From Muribaculaceae bacterium (GTDB lineage Bacteria > Bacteroidota > Bacteroidia > Bacteroidales > Muribaculaceae), in the NCBI GenBank assembly GCA_023664185.1, contig JAMPGA010000001.1, forward strand, positions 15,280-79,279: a DNA stretch of 64,000 nt, written 5' to 3'. The position numbers were made by a program, and so were the translations under genes. The number at the start of each line of letters is the position of its first letter. Position 1 is the stretch's first letter. A model generated the notes under the pieces. It saw nothing but the letters and a program-made list of their open reading frames with translations. It searched no databases and was not told the DNA's origin. This document shows positions 7,243 through 16,189 of this stretch, in pieces.

Positions 7243-8325
7243 ATGATTACTTTTGCCTATCCACATTTATTATATCTACTGCTTCTGATTCCGGCGGCGG
7301 TGCTTCTGTTTGTATGGGCACGCATGCGTCGCAGAGCCAAATTGCGCAGATTCGGCAATCCCGCGGTGCTCAAAGAGCTGATGCCCGAGGTGTCGCTCTA
7401 TATGCCTTGGGTGAAACTCTGTTTCTCACTCGTGATACTGGCTCTGCTTGTGGTGATACTGGCACGCCCCCGTGCAACTGCCACGCTTGAGCAGGATGGG
7501 GCAGAGACCACTACTCAACGAGGCATTGAGGTGATGATATGTCTTGACGTGTCAAACTCTATGCTCGCCTCTTCTACCGACGACGAGCGCGGTGTATCGC
7601 GTCTGCAAAGAGCCAAATACATACTTGAGAAGCTCATTGACAAGATGAGCAACGACAAGGTAGGCCTCATCGTTTTTGCAGGAGATGCCTATACACAGCT
7701 GCCCATCACCTCCGACTATATTTCGGCCAAAATGTTTGTCAACTCCATCACAACGGATATGGTGCCCACGCAAGGCACCGCCATTGGCACCGCGCTGGAT
7801 ATGGCCATGAACTCGTTTACACCCGACGATAAAATGGGCAAAGCAATAGTGGTGCTCACAGATGGCGAAAACTTTGAGGACAATGCCATCGAGGAAGCCA
7901 AACGCGCTGCGCAGGCCGGCATACAGGTGGATGTGATTGGCTTGGGCTCTACTCACGGAGCCCGAATCCCGCTGAAGAAGGGTGCCGGATATATGACAGA
8001 TCCCCTTACCGGCGAGCAAGTTGTGACCCACCTTGATGAAGAGACGGCCAAGCAGATAGCACATGCCGGCAAAGGCATCTATGTGAACGGAGCTTCATCG
8101 TCGGCTGTAAATGCTGTGGACACAAAGATGGACGAGCTCGAACAGACTGAATACGAGCGCAAATCGTTTTCGCCCCAAAGCGAGCAGTTCCCGATAGTGG
8201 CCTGGATAGCTCTGATACTTCTTGTTGCCGATGTATTTGTGGTGACACGCAAAATATCATGGCTCAAGCAATACAAATTCTTCACCCGCGACCATAAGGA
8301 GTCTGAGAAAGGAGGTTTGAAATGA
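7243..8325 (+). CDS. batB: BatB, VWA-domain membrane protein
   Basis: The 360-residue paralogue of BatA has the same plan: two N-terminal spans (about 7-25 and 57-74), MIDAS D102-V-S-N-S106, a VWA fold, and a C-terminal span near residue 320. It likely pairs with BatA in one membrane complex facing the periplasm. Its stop overlaps the batC start (ATGA). The C-terminal tail is basic and cytoplasmic. Confidence 0.92.
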   Translation: MITFAYPHLLYLLLLIPAAVLLFVWARMRRRAKLRRFGNPAVLKELMPEVSLYMPWVKLCFSLVILALLVVILARPRATATLEQDGAETTTQRGIEVMICLDVSNSMLASSTDDERGVSRLQRAKYILEKLIDKMSNDKVGLIVFAGDAYTQLPITSDYISAKMFVNSITTDMVPTQGTAIGTALDMAMNSFTPDDKMGKAIVVLTDGENFEDNAIEEAKRAAQAGIQVDVIGLGSTHGARIPLKKGAGYMTDPLTGEQVVTHLDEETAKQIAHAGKGIYVNGASSSAVNAVDTKMDELEQTEYERKSFSPQSEQFPIVAWIALILLVADVFVVTRKISWLKQYKFFTRDHKESEKGGLK

Positions 8326-9140
8326 AACGTATTTTATCCATCCTCATAGTTGCCCTGGGACTCACATCCCAGGCCATGGCAGCCGACGGCGCTGATAATT
8401 CCACACGCCGTGAGCGTAACTTCATAGTGGAGGGCAACAAGCTTTATCGCGAGGAAAGATATGCCGATGCCGAAGTGGCTTATAAAAAGGCTCTTGAAAT
8501 CAACTCGCTCAACGAAACAGCACTTTTCAACCTGGCATCCGCCTATCTGCGGCAAGGGTCGGCTTCCGGCGAAAACCTTAAGGAAGCTACCAATATTCTG
8601 AACAATCTTGCCAAGAACGCCGACTCGCAGTCAATAGCCGAGCTGGCTTACTTCAATCTTGGGAACATTGCATACAATGCCAAGGAGTATGCACAAAGCA
8701 TTGAGCATTATAAAAATGCTCTGCGCAGAAACCCTGACAATGACAAGGCTCGCGAAAATCTGAGGCTGGCTCAGAAAAAGCTTGAACAACAGCAGAATCA
8801 GAACCAGGATCAGAATCAGGATCAGAACCAAGATCAGAATCAGGAGCAGAACAAGGATCAAAACAAAGACCAGAACAAGGATCAAAATAAGGATCAAGAC
8901 AAAGACCAGAATAAAGATCAGAACAAGGATCAACAACAACAGCAACAACAACAGCAACAACAACAGAATCAGCAGCAACAGCAGCAACAACAGCAACAAA
9001 AAGACGGTATCAGCAAGGAAAACGCCGAGCAGATTCTGAAGGCCATGGAGAATGAGGAAAATGCCACTCGTCAGAGAGTCGAGGCCGAACGCCGCAAGGC
9101 CGGAGCGCCAGGACGCAGGCAGGTGAGCAAGCCATGGTAA
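8322..9140 (+). CDS. batC: BatC, periplasmic TPR protein with Gln/Asn/Asp/Lys repeat tract
   Basis: The 272-residue protein has a signal peptide (1-20, ending AMA) and about three TPR units (residues 33-150). A very low-complexity stretch from about 156 to 226 is made of QNQD and QNKD repeats followed by polyglutamine, and a charged C-terminus follows. TPRs would contact BatA or BatB. The repeat tract is encoded by DNA-level tandem repeats, so its length is likely to vary between strains. It overlaps batB by ATGA, and 40 bases separate it from batD. Confidence 0.88.
   Translation: MKRILSILIVALGLTSQAMAADGADNSTRRERNFIVEGNKLYREERYADAEVAYKKALEINSLNETALFNLASAYLRQGSASGENLKEATNILNNLAKNADSQSIAELAYFNLGNIAYNAKEYAQSIEHYKNALRRNPDNDKARENLRLAQKKLEQQQNQNQDQNQDQNQDQNQEQNKDQNKDQNKDQNKDQDKDQNKDQNKDQQQQQQQQQQQQNQQQQQQQQQQKDGISKENAEQILKAMENEENATRQRVEAERRKAGAPGRRQVSKPW
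8791..9000 (+). repeat. Tandem repeat tract inside batC
   Basis: About 150 bases of 12-base units (variants of CAGAACCAGGAT and CAGAACAAGGAT) run into about 60 bases of CAA/CAG triplets. Periods are multiples of 3, so length change by slippage stays in frame. Confidence 0.85.
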
Positions 9141-9180
9141 GCCTCAACTATAAGGTCAAAGACAAACTAAACACCTCACG

Positions 9181-10983
9181 ATGAAACGATTTTCGACTGT
9201 CATATTCCTTCTCTTCATATTCCTGTGCGCAGCCCGCGGCGCCGAAGTAGATTTTACGGTCAGGGCTCCGGGGCGCACATATGAAGGGGATAAATTTGCC
9301 GTGACCTATCGGCTCACCAATGCTGACGGCTCAGATCTGAAAGTGCAGCCAATAGATGGATGCAGGCTTCTCTATGGTCCGGCTCAATCTTCGTCGCAGA
9401 GCTATCAGGTGGTCAACGGTAGAGCTACTTCTTCATCGGCCAACGAGTATACATATTATTATAAGGCCGAAAAATCGGGCACATTCACAATCCCGGTTGC
9501 CACGATACGAGCTAACGGTAAGCAGTATGCCACAAAGGCTGTAAAATTCGTGATACATCCGGCTACCGACCGCAACACCCCGGCTTCGCAACGCCCTGTT
9601 GCAGTAGACGATGTAGACTCGCAGGCCGCCGGACGACAGGTAAATTCCGATGATGTATTCGTTCGCATAATCCTCTCAAAGGCATCGGCCTATGAACAGG
9701 AGGCGATAACCTGCACTATAAAGCTTTACACGAAATACTCAATTTCGTCGTTTATGCCTACACGTCAGCCTGCCTTCGACGGTTTCTTGATCCAGGAACT
9801 CGACGTGCAGCCTTCTCTGAATCAGCAGGAAACATATCGCGGGCAGGAATATATGACGGCAGTACTTAAGCAATGCATCATCTTCCCTCAGAAGAGCGGA
9901 CATCTCACTATCAACTCAGGCAACTATGACATATCTGTAGTGCAATACGAGAATGTCAATATGGGCATGTTCCAGGTGAGACAGCCGAGAGAGCAGAAGA
10001 TAAAGGTGAGCTCAAACTCCGCATCAATCGACATCAAGCCTCTTCCTGAGCCGCGCCCGGAAGGCTTCAGCGGAGCTGTAGGCACATTCAGCATTGACTC
10101 CCGACTTGTAGGCAACTCATTCCGCACGAACGATCCTGCCACACTTATTTATACCATCTCGGGCACAGGCAACATAAAATATCTGAAGGAGCCCCACATA
10201 GATTTTCCTTCAGAGTTTGAGCAGTATTCGCCCAAGAGCGACATAGAGACACATGTGGCCGGAAATGATGTTACCGGGACAATGACCATTGAGTACACCT
10301 TTGTGCCTCAGAGCGTGGGCAACTTCACCATAGGAAGTGATAAATTTGTCTATTTCAACCCATCGACAGCCCGATATGTCACCCTCACTACTCCCACTTA
10401 TCCCGTAAAGGTGGTGAAAGGACTTTCTGCTCCCACCGTTTCTGAAGACCAAAAGGAAATTGAAAACAAGAATTCGGATATACGCCACATATTCCTTGGA
10501 GATAAAAATCCGCAGAAGAGCCACCAGCTCATTGTGCTCACCTCATGGTATTGGCTGGCATATCTTGTGCTGATATTGGTTTTGATCGGAGTCATCGTGG
10601 CCAACCGCAAAGTAGCCAGAAGGAACTCTGACATCACAGGTCTGCGCAACGCCCGTGCCAACAAGGTGGCCCGCCGCAGGCTGAAAACAGCCGAGAAATA
10701 TCTCAAGGCTCAGGATGCCGACAAGTTCTATGAAGAGATGCTCAGGGCCCTCTGGGGATATCTGTCAGACAAACTTTCCATACCAACCTCGCAGCTCACC
10801 CGCCAGACTATAGTACAGACTCTTCAGGATAGGGGATATGGCGAAAATGTGATAACGCCACTTATCTCCGTGATAGACGACTGCGAGATGGCACGCTATA
10901 CCCCCCAGTCCTCCTCACAGATGGACAGTGTGTATGGTGCCGGAGCGGATGCAATCAATAATATTGAAAGAAATTCGAAATGA
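9181..10983 (+). CDS. batD: BatD, periplasmic Ig-like membrane-anchored protein
   Basis: The 600-residue protein has a signal peptide (about 1-21) and a long beta-rich periplasmic part with repeated BatD-type domains. One membrane span lies near residues 455-475 (SWYWLAYLVLILVLIGVIVA), followed by a cytoplasmic C-terminal helical domain. This is the BatD architecture. Its role is probably a scaffold for BatA, BatB and BatC. It overlaps batE by ATGA. The C-terminal domain (YEEMLRALWGYLSDKLSIPT) resembles that of the third gene in the operon, suggesting that the two are related. Confidence 0.88.
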   Translation: MKRFSTVIFLLFIFLCAARGAEVDFTVRAPGRTYEGDKFAVTYRLTNADGSDLKVQPIDGCRLLYGPAQSSSQSYQVVNGRATSSSANEYTYYYKAEKSGTFTIPVATIRANGKQYATKAVKFVIHPATDRNTPASQRPVAVDDVDSQAAGRQVNSDDVFVRIILSKASAYEQEAITCTIKLYTKYSISSFMPTRQPAFDGFLIQELDVQPSLNQQETYRGQEYMTAVLKQCIIFPQKSGHLTINSGNYDISVVQYENVNMGMFQVRQPREQKIKVSSNSASIDIKPLPEPRPEGFSGAVGTFSIDSRLVGNSFRTNDPATLIYTISGTGNIKYLKEPHIDFPSEFEQYSPKSDIETHVAGNDVTGTMTIEYTFVPQSVGNFTIGSDKFVYFNPSTARYVTLTTPTYPVKVVKGLSAPTVSEDQKEIENKNSDIRHIFLGDKNPQKSHQLIVLTSWYWLAYLVLILVLIGVIVANRKVARRNSDITGLRNARANKVARRRLKTAEKYLKAQDADKFYEEMLRALWGYLSDKLSIPTSQLTRQTIVQTLQDRGYGENVITPLISVIDDCEMARYTPQSSSQMDSVYGAGADAINNIERNSK

Positions 10984-11777
10984 TACGGAAACTCTCATTT
11001 TTAATTATAAGTATCCTTCTGTCGGTGTCGGGCGCAGTTGCTGAAACGCCACTGATTCAGCAGGCCGACTCAGCATACACGTCAGACGACTTTGCCACTG
11101 CAGCAGAGCTATACCTAAAAGTGATGGACGAGGAAGGGACATCGGCCAAAATTTATTACAATCTTGGCAACTGTTATTATCGCATGGGCGAGATGGGGCA
11201 GGCCATTCTTGCCTATGAACGTGGATTGCGACTGAATCCCGCCGACGAGGATCTGCGCAACAATCTCGACTTCGTCAACTCGCGCATAACAGACCGCCCA
11301 GGCGAAAGAGGCACATTCATAGGCAATCTGCTTGACTCAGCAGCCGCCGTCGTGCAGTCGAACACTTGGGCATGGATAGCCTTGGGATGTTTCTTACTGA
11401 CCATAGCCGCCATATTCACCTATTTATATATGGACAATATTGCCATGCGTAAAGTGGGCTTTTTCGGAGGCATCATCACCATACTCGGATGTATGGTGTG
11501 TATATTCTTTGCATATCGCTCGGCGGCCACGGCCATAGCAGACGATGCAGCCATAGTGACAGCACCCTCGACAATATTGAGCACCGTGCCCCGAACACCC
11601 ACCGACCGCAGCCAGGAAGCAATGCTTCTGCACGAAGGCACCAAGGTGAACATAATCGATTCTGTCAGTTCCACCTCGGCCATCGACTCTGTCAGCACTG
11701 TTTGGTATGATGTAAATGTCGATAATGCTCACCGCGCCTGGATCAACGCCGCAGATGTGGAGAAAATAAGTCACTAA
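10980..11777 (+). CDS. batE: BatE, TPR and SH3-like membrane protein
   Basis: The 265-residue protein has a signal peptide (about 1-21), TPR units (about 30-100, KIYYNLGNCYYRMGEMGQAI), two adjacent membrane spans (about 130-150 and 160-180) and a C-terminal SH3-like segment (about 210-262). This matches BatE. It is the last gene of the moxR-bat operon. No clear intrinsic terminator follows, and the next gene starts after 187 bases with its own promoter-like box. Confidence 0.88.
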   Translation: MIRKLSFLIISILLSVSGAVAETPLIQQADSAYTSDDFATAAELYLKVMDEEGTSAKIYYNLGNCYYRMGEMGQAILAYERGLRLNPADEDLRNNLDFVNSRITDRPGERGTFIGNLLDSAAAVVQSNTWAWIALGCFLLTIAAIFTYLYMDNIAMRKVGFFGGIITILGCMVCIFFAYRSAATAIADDAAIVTAPSTILSTVPRTPTDRSQEAMLLHEGTKVNIIDSVSSTSAIDSVSTVWYDVNVDNAHRAWINAADVEKISH

Positions 11778-11819
11778 GCCAAAAGCAAATATCTACATTT
11801 CAATCAGTTAAAAATAAAT

Positions 11820-11845
11820 ATGTTATATAACATGTTTTATTTTTG
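11820..11845 (+). promoter_or_regulatory. Palindrome and -7 box upstream of the 86-residue HTH protein
   Basis: ATGTTATATAACAT (11820-11833) is a perfect 14-bp palindrome. TATTTTTG (11838-11845) fits the -7 consensus. The palindrome lies where RNA polymerase would contact the promoter, so repression, perhaps by the downstream gene product, is plausible. The leader to 11965 would be about 115 bases. Confidence 0.45.
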
Positions 11846-11964
11846 CTAATTTATTTGTCTATTAGGAAATTTACTTCTAACTTAGTGGAGCGGATTAGAG
11901 AATACCGCACGAATTGTAATTAAAACAACATCCTTTCCAAACCCGTTAAAACAACGAATAGATT

Positions 11965-12225
11965 ATGACAAAAACTATCACTTTCAACGACCTTCGCCGT
12001 ATCAAGGACAGTCTGCCCGACGGCTCGATCCGTCAGATAGCCGACCGTCTCAATGTCACTCCCCAGACCGTCCGCAACTACTTTGGCGGCACAAACTACG
12101 AGTTTGGCAAGAACTGTGGCGTACACATCGAACCCGGCCCCAACGGTGGCATCGTCGTGCTCGACGATACTACAATCTACGATATGGCAGTTGAAATTCT
12201 CCAGAGCCAGGAGAAAGAGGACTAA
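11965..12225 (+). CDS. Small HTH DNA-binding protein
   Basis: The 86-residue protein has an N-terminal helix-turn-helix (DGSIRQIADRLNVTPQTVRN, about 19-38) followed by YFGGTNYEFGKNCGVHIEPG, a glycine-rich stretch, and an acidic end. It looks like a compact DNA-binding protein conserved in Bacteroidales; no more specific family is visible. It stands alone between batE and the universal-stress gene, preceded by a palindrome and followed by a hairpin at 12272. Autoregulation is likely but inferred. Confidence 0.6.
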   Translation: MTKTITFNDLRRIKDSLPDGSIRQIADRLNVTPQTVRNYFGGTNYEFGKNCGVHIEPGPNGGIVVLDDTTIYDMAVEILQSQEKED

Positions 12226-12271
12226 ATCTGTCCCCCCGCCATTAGTTCTCAAACAGAAACACAACCGAATT

Positions 12272-12302
12272 GACAGGGATGCGGGTCTTCCGCGTCCCTG
12301 TC
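12272..12302 (+). terminator. Stable hairpin between the HTH gene and the universal-stress gene
   Basis: GACAGGGA pairs with TCCCTGTC and the inner GCGG with CCGC, leaving a 5-base loop. No U tract follows, and the next start codon is only 20 bases away. It may be a weak terminator, or a structure in the leader of the universal-stress gene. Confidence 0.5.
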
Positions 12303-12321
12303 CAGTTAAGAGAGATATAGC

Positions 12322-13476
12322 ATGCTTACCGACCGACTGATCACCGTGGCCATCCACACCTACGAACGCGCCCACAAACTGAAGTCAATACTTGAGTCTG
12401 AGGGGATAAGTGTGGTCCTTCAAAACGTAAATCTCACAAATCCATCCATCTCTGCCGGCGTGAGGGTAAGAATCAAAGAGTGCGATCTGCCCCTTGCACT
12501 CCGACTCATTGAAAATATAGAGATACTCTCGCCGCAGGCTCTTTCTGAACTCAACTCGGCCAATGCTGGAGTGCTGGTGCCTGTCGACTTCTCCGACTCC
12601 TCAATGAGAGCCGTAGAGATGGCATTCAGAATAGCCAGCCTAAATAATTCGCAGATCACACTGCTACACTCATATATCGATCCGGCATTTTCAACCCAGT
12701 CGGCCATGCAGCTGACCGACACACTTACATTCGACCCTACACTCGACGTAGCCATTGACCCCGAGGCAGAGCTACAGGAGGAGAAAACTGTTCTCGACAT
12801 AGCCCACGGGAAGATGGACAAACTGTGTAGCGAAATACGCGAGCGGATAAAAACCGGGGTACTTCCGGCGGTGAAATTCACCACAACTCTTCTTGAAGGA
12901 TTGCCCGAAGAGATGATCAACGAATATGCCGAGACCCACAAGACCATGCTTATAGTGATGGGCACACACGGAGCCGGCTCGCGCGAGCGTGAACTGCTGG
13001 GCAGCGTTACCGCCGAAGTGCTTGATGCCTGCAAAGCTCCGGTGCTCACGGTGCCCCCCGACATTTCTACATCAAGCCTCTCGTCTGTGGAAAATGTTGT
13101 TTTCTTTGCCTCTCCCTCACAGGAGGACATATTGGCTCTCGACGCCCTCTACCGCACCCTGCCTGAGACTCCACTGAAGATTACACTTGTGAGGATGCCT
13201 CGCGGGCGCTTCTCGTCAAACGCGCCCGATGCAATGGACCGACTTCTCAAGTATTGCCGGGAGAACTATCCGGCATATCAGTTTAAGGTGTCGGGTATAG
13301 TTATCAGCAATCCTGTCGACGATCTGACCACACTGACCGAGAGCCACAAAGTGGATATGATAGTGATAGCTACCCGCAGGAAAAACATTTTCTCAAGGCT
13401 CTTCAACCCTTCGTGGGCACACAGGCTGCTGTTTCACGCCGACATACCGCTGATGTCCATACCGGTGCAATCGTAA
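12322..13476 (+). CDS. DUF2007-like domain fused to tandem universal stress domains
   Basis: The 384-residue protein starts with a small ferredoxin-like DUF2007-type domain (about 1-70, TYERAHKLKSILESEGISVV). A complete UspA domain follows (about 78-245), with nucleotide-binding signature GTHGAGSRERELLGS. A degenerate second UspA domain (about 255-383) has ATRRKNIFSRLF in place of the G-x2-G-x9-G motif. The product is cytoplasmic and probably nucleotide-binding, used in stress signalling. The fusion order is the unusual point. The start follows a strong hairpin by 20 bases. Confidence 0.78.
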   Translation: MLTDRLITVAIHTYERAHKLKSILESEGISVVLQNVNLTNPSISAGVRVRIKECDLPLALRLIENIEILSPQALSELNSANAGVLVPVDFSDSSMRAVEMAFRIASLNNSQITLLHSYIDPAFSTQSAMQLTDTLTFDPTLDVAIDPEAELQEEKTVLDIAHGKMDKLCSEIRERIKTGVLPAVKFTTTLLEGLPEEMINEYAETHKTMLIVMGTHGAGSRERELLGSVTAEVLDACKAPVLTVPPDISTSSLSSVENVVFFASPSQEDILALDALYRTLPETPLKITLVRMPRGRFSSNAPDAMDRLLKYCRENYPAYQFKVSGIVISNPVDDLTTLTESHKVDMIVIATRRKNIFSRLFNPSWAHRLLFHADIPLMSIPVQS

Positions 13477-13509
13477 GGACGATTGTGGAGAAATCTCATT
13501 TTTTTTGCG

Positions 13510-13517
13510 TAACTTTG
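13510..13517 (+). promoter_or_regulatory. -7 box for purM
   Basis: TAACTTTG matches TAnnTTTG. It lies 33 bases before ATG 13550 and overlaps a longer open frame that begins at a TTG (13505), so the ATG is the better start. Confidence 0.65.
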
Positions 13518-13549
13518 CGAAAAATTACAAAAACAAGACGTTTCCAACT

Positions 13550-14716
13550 ATGATCGACCGTCGATACAATCTCAGAGGAGTGTCAGCCTCAAAGGAGGAT
13601 GTCCACAACGCTATCAAGAATGTAGACAAAGGGATTTTTCCCCATGCTTTTTGCAAAATCATTCCCGATATATTGGGAGGTGACCCCGAATGGTGTAACA
13701 TCATGCATGCCGACGGTGCCGGCACAAAATCGTCGCTCGCCTATGCTTACTGGCGTGAGACCGGCGATCTGAGTGTGTGGCGAGGCATTGCTCAGGATGC
13801 ACTGGTGATGAACACCGACGACCTGCTCTGTGTGGGTGCCACCGACAATATCCTTGTATCGTCGACCATAGGCAGAAACAAGCACCTCATTCCCGGCGAG
13901 GTGATCTCAGCCATTATAAACGGAACCGAGGAACTGCTCGAAACCCTGCGCTCCATGGGTGTGGGGATATACTCCACAGGTGGTGAGACTGCCGATGTGG
14001 GCGATCTGGTGAGAACCATTATCGTAGACTCGACAGTGACATGCCGTATGAAGAGGGCAGATGTCATCGACAACGCCAATATTAAAGGTGGCGATGTGAT
14101 TGTGGGACTTGCCTCTTTCGGACAGGCCACTTATGAGACCACCTATAATGGCGGCATGGGCAGCAACGGGCTCACCTCGGCCCGTCACGACGTGTTTGCC
14201 AAATATCTGGCCGAGAAATATCCCGAGACATTTGACGCCGCCGTGCCCGACGATTTGGTTTATTCAGGTACATGTAAGCTCTCCGATCCTGTGGATGGCA
14301 CACCGCTTAACGCAGGCCAGTTAGTACTGTCGCCGACGCGCACATATGCCCCCGTCATCAAACGACTGCTCACCGAGATGCGCCCGGCCATCCACGGAAT
14401 GGTTCACTGCACCGGAGGCGCACAAACCAAGGTGATACACTTTGTAAAGAATAAGCATGTCATCAAGGACAACATGTTCCCGGTGCCCCCGCTGTTTGAG
14501 CTCATCCGTCGGGAAAGCGGCACACCGTGGGAGGAAATGTATAAAGTGTTCAATATGGGTCACCGCATGGAGATTTACGTCCCCGCCGAAAACGCCGAGG
14601 AGGTCATATCTATCTCGGAGAGCTTCGGTATCCCCGCACGCATCATAGGCCGCGTAGAGGACGCTCCTACCAATCTGCTGACTATAAAGACCACCGAAGG
14701 GACATTTGAATATTGA
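13550..14716 (+). CDS. purM: Phosphoribosylformylglycinamidine cyclo-ligase (AIR synthase)
   Basis: The 388-residue protein makes aminoimidazole ribotide from FGAM with ATP, step 5 of purine synthesis. PurM features include MHADGAGTKSSLAYAYW near residue 45, the D-E/D-rich ATP site NTDDLLCVGATDN (about 87-99), and the glycine-rich C-terminal half. I start it at ATG 13550 (MIDRRYNLRGV), because an upstream TTG in frame falls on the promoter box. It is monocistronic by spacing: 73 bases follow the universal-stress gene and 60 precede mltF. purT lies 7 kb downstream. Confidence 0.9.
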   Translation: MIDRRYNLRGVSASKEDVHNAIKNVDKGIFPHAFCKIIPDILGGDPEWCNIMHADGAGTKSSLAYAYWRETGDLSVWRGIAQDALVMNTDDLLCVGATDNILVSSTIGRNKHLIPGEVISAIINGTEELLETLRSMGVGIYSTGGETADVGDLVRTIIVDSTVTCRMKRADVIDNANIKGGDVIVGLASFGQATYETTYNGGMGSNGLTSARHDVFAKYLAEKYPETFDAAVPDDLVYSGTCKLSDPVDGTPLNAGQLVLSPTRTYAPVIKRLLTEMRPAIHGMVHCTGGAQTKVIHFVKNKHVIKDNMFPVPPLFELIRRESGTPWEEMYKVFNMGHRMEIYVPAENAEEVISISESFGIPARIIGRVEDAPTNLLTIKTTEGTFEY

Positions 14717-14776
14717 CATACCCCCCCAACGCCCGCATTTTATAATCATCAATCACTGCTACAACACCTGACATTT

Positions 14777-16168
14777 ATGTACAAGAATCTTATCAAACCC
14801 ACTATTCTGGCAGTGGCACTTCCGATGCTCATAGCCCTCGGCGCCTGTAGCGGCGAGGGCAAAGGAAGTGCAGCAGAGGAGAGAGGGAAACATAAGTTTC
14901 CCGACACTCTGCGTGTTGCCACACTCTATAGCCCTGAGTCATACTTCATATATCGTGGACAGGAAATGGGCTACGACTATGAGCTGGTCACCGCAATGGC
15001 AGCTGACAAAGATATTTCCGTTAAGCTCGAAATAGCTCCGTCGCTTTCCAAAGCTATAGAGTGGCTCGACGCCAATAAGGTAGACCTGATAGCCTATGAA
15101 GTGCCCATAACCGCCGAATATAAAGAAAAGGTTGTGGCTTGCGGTCCGGAGAATATCACGACACAGGTTCTTGTGCAGCCGAAGCGTGGCGACACTGAGC
15201 TGATCACTGATGTGACCGATCTTGTGGGTAAGGATGTATATGTCGAGGCCGACTCAAAATACGAAGCCCGTATTGAGAACCTCAATGAGGAGCTGGGAGG
15301 AGGCATAAACATACACCATGTGGACAAGGACACCCTCATCACCGAGGATCTTATAGCCATGGTGAGCGACGGCCAGATTCCGCTCACTGTGGTCGACAGC
15401 GATATAGCCCGTATAAACAAGACATATTACAATGATCTTGACATCACTCTGCCCTTGAGCTACGAGCAACGCTCGGGTTGGGCTGTGGCTCCCGACAAAA
15501 AATGGCTGGGCGACAGCATTGACGCTTGGCTCAACATCGATGCCCACCGCAGCGAGCAGGCTCAGCTGCTGAAACGCTATTTTGAACTCAGCAAAAACGA
15601 GCCCGGCAACGGCAGGTTTAATCCGACAAGCGCCAGAGTATCGCCATTCGACCATCTGTTCAAACAGTATGCCGCCGAATATGATTGGGACTGGAAGCTG
15701 CTGGCAGCCCAGGCATATGTAGAGAGTAAGTTTGACTCTACGGCTATATCATGGGCCGGTGCTCGTGGGTTGATGCAGATAATGCCACGCACGGCAAAGG
15801 GCTATGGCCAATCGGCAAAATCTGTGATGAAAAATGATGTGGCAATAGAGACGGCTCTCAAATTGCTGCGCGATCTCGACAGGCAGTTCAAGACCAGGGT
15901 GCCCGACGAAAATGAGAGAAAGAAGTTTGTGATAGCCGCCTATAATTCTGGACAGGCTCACGTATTCGACGCCATGGCTCTGGCAAAAAAATATGGACTT
16001 AATCCACAGAAATGGGACGGCAATGTGGCCAAAGCCATACTGTGGAAATCAAATCCAAAATACTATAAGGATCCGGTAGTAAAATACGGATATTCGCGTG
16101 GCAGAGAGACGTTTGACTACGTAAACCGCGTCTATGCCTACTACTCTAAAGCAAAAACTAAAGTATAG
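14777..16168 (+). CDS. mltF: MltF-type lipoprotein lytic transglycosylase
   Basis: The 463-residue protein has a lipoprotein signal (LGAC, Cys24), a family-3 solute-binding domain (about 43-270) and a C-terminal SLT lysozyme-like domain (about 290-455). The catalytic Glu is in VESKF (about E316), followed by GLMQIMPRTAKGYG. It cleaves peptidoglycan non-hydrolytically in the periplasm, and the binding domain regulates it. Length and domain order match MltF. The DUF3332 lipoprotein follows after 21 bases, so they may be co-transcribed. Confidence 0.9.
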   Translation: MYKNLIKPTILAVALPMLIALGACSGEGKGSAAEERGKHKFPDTLRVATLYSPESYFIYRGQEMGYDYELVTAMAADKDISVKLEIAPSLSKAIEWLDANKVDLIAYEVPITAEYKEKVVACGPENITTQVLVQPKRGDTELITDVTDLVGKDVYVEADSKYEARIENLNEELGGGINIHHVDKDTLITEDLIAMVSDGQIPLTVVDSDIARINKTYYNDLDITLPLSYEQRSGWAVAPDKKWLGDSIDAWLNIDAHRSEQAQLLKRYFELSKNEPGNGRFNPTSARVSPFDHLFKQYAAEYDWDWKLLAAQAYVESKFDSTAISWAGARGLMQIMPRTAKGYGQSAKSVMKNDVAIETALKLLRDLDRQFKTRVPDENERKKFVIAAYNSGQAHVFDAMALAKKYGLNPQKWDGNVAKAILWKSNPKYYKDPVVKYGYSRGRETFDYVNRVYAYYSKAKTKV

Positions 16169-16189
16169 AAACAGATTCATCTCATCATT

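Noticed and set aside
8631..8999. Leu/Ile-rich open frame on the minus strand looking like a membrane protein
   Set aside because: It is the mirror of the CAG/AAC repeat tract of batC; the hydrophobic run is a frame artefact.
8791..9000. Possible CRISPR-like repeat array
   Set aside because: Units are 12 bases or less with no spacers and lie in frame within batC.
13505..13549. TTG start extending purM by 15 residues
   Set aside because: The -7 box TAACTTTG at 13510 lies within it; ATG 13550 matches the family N-terminus.
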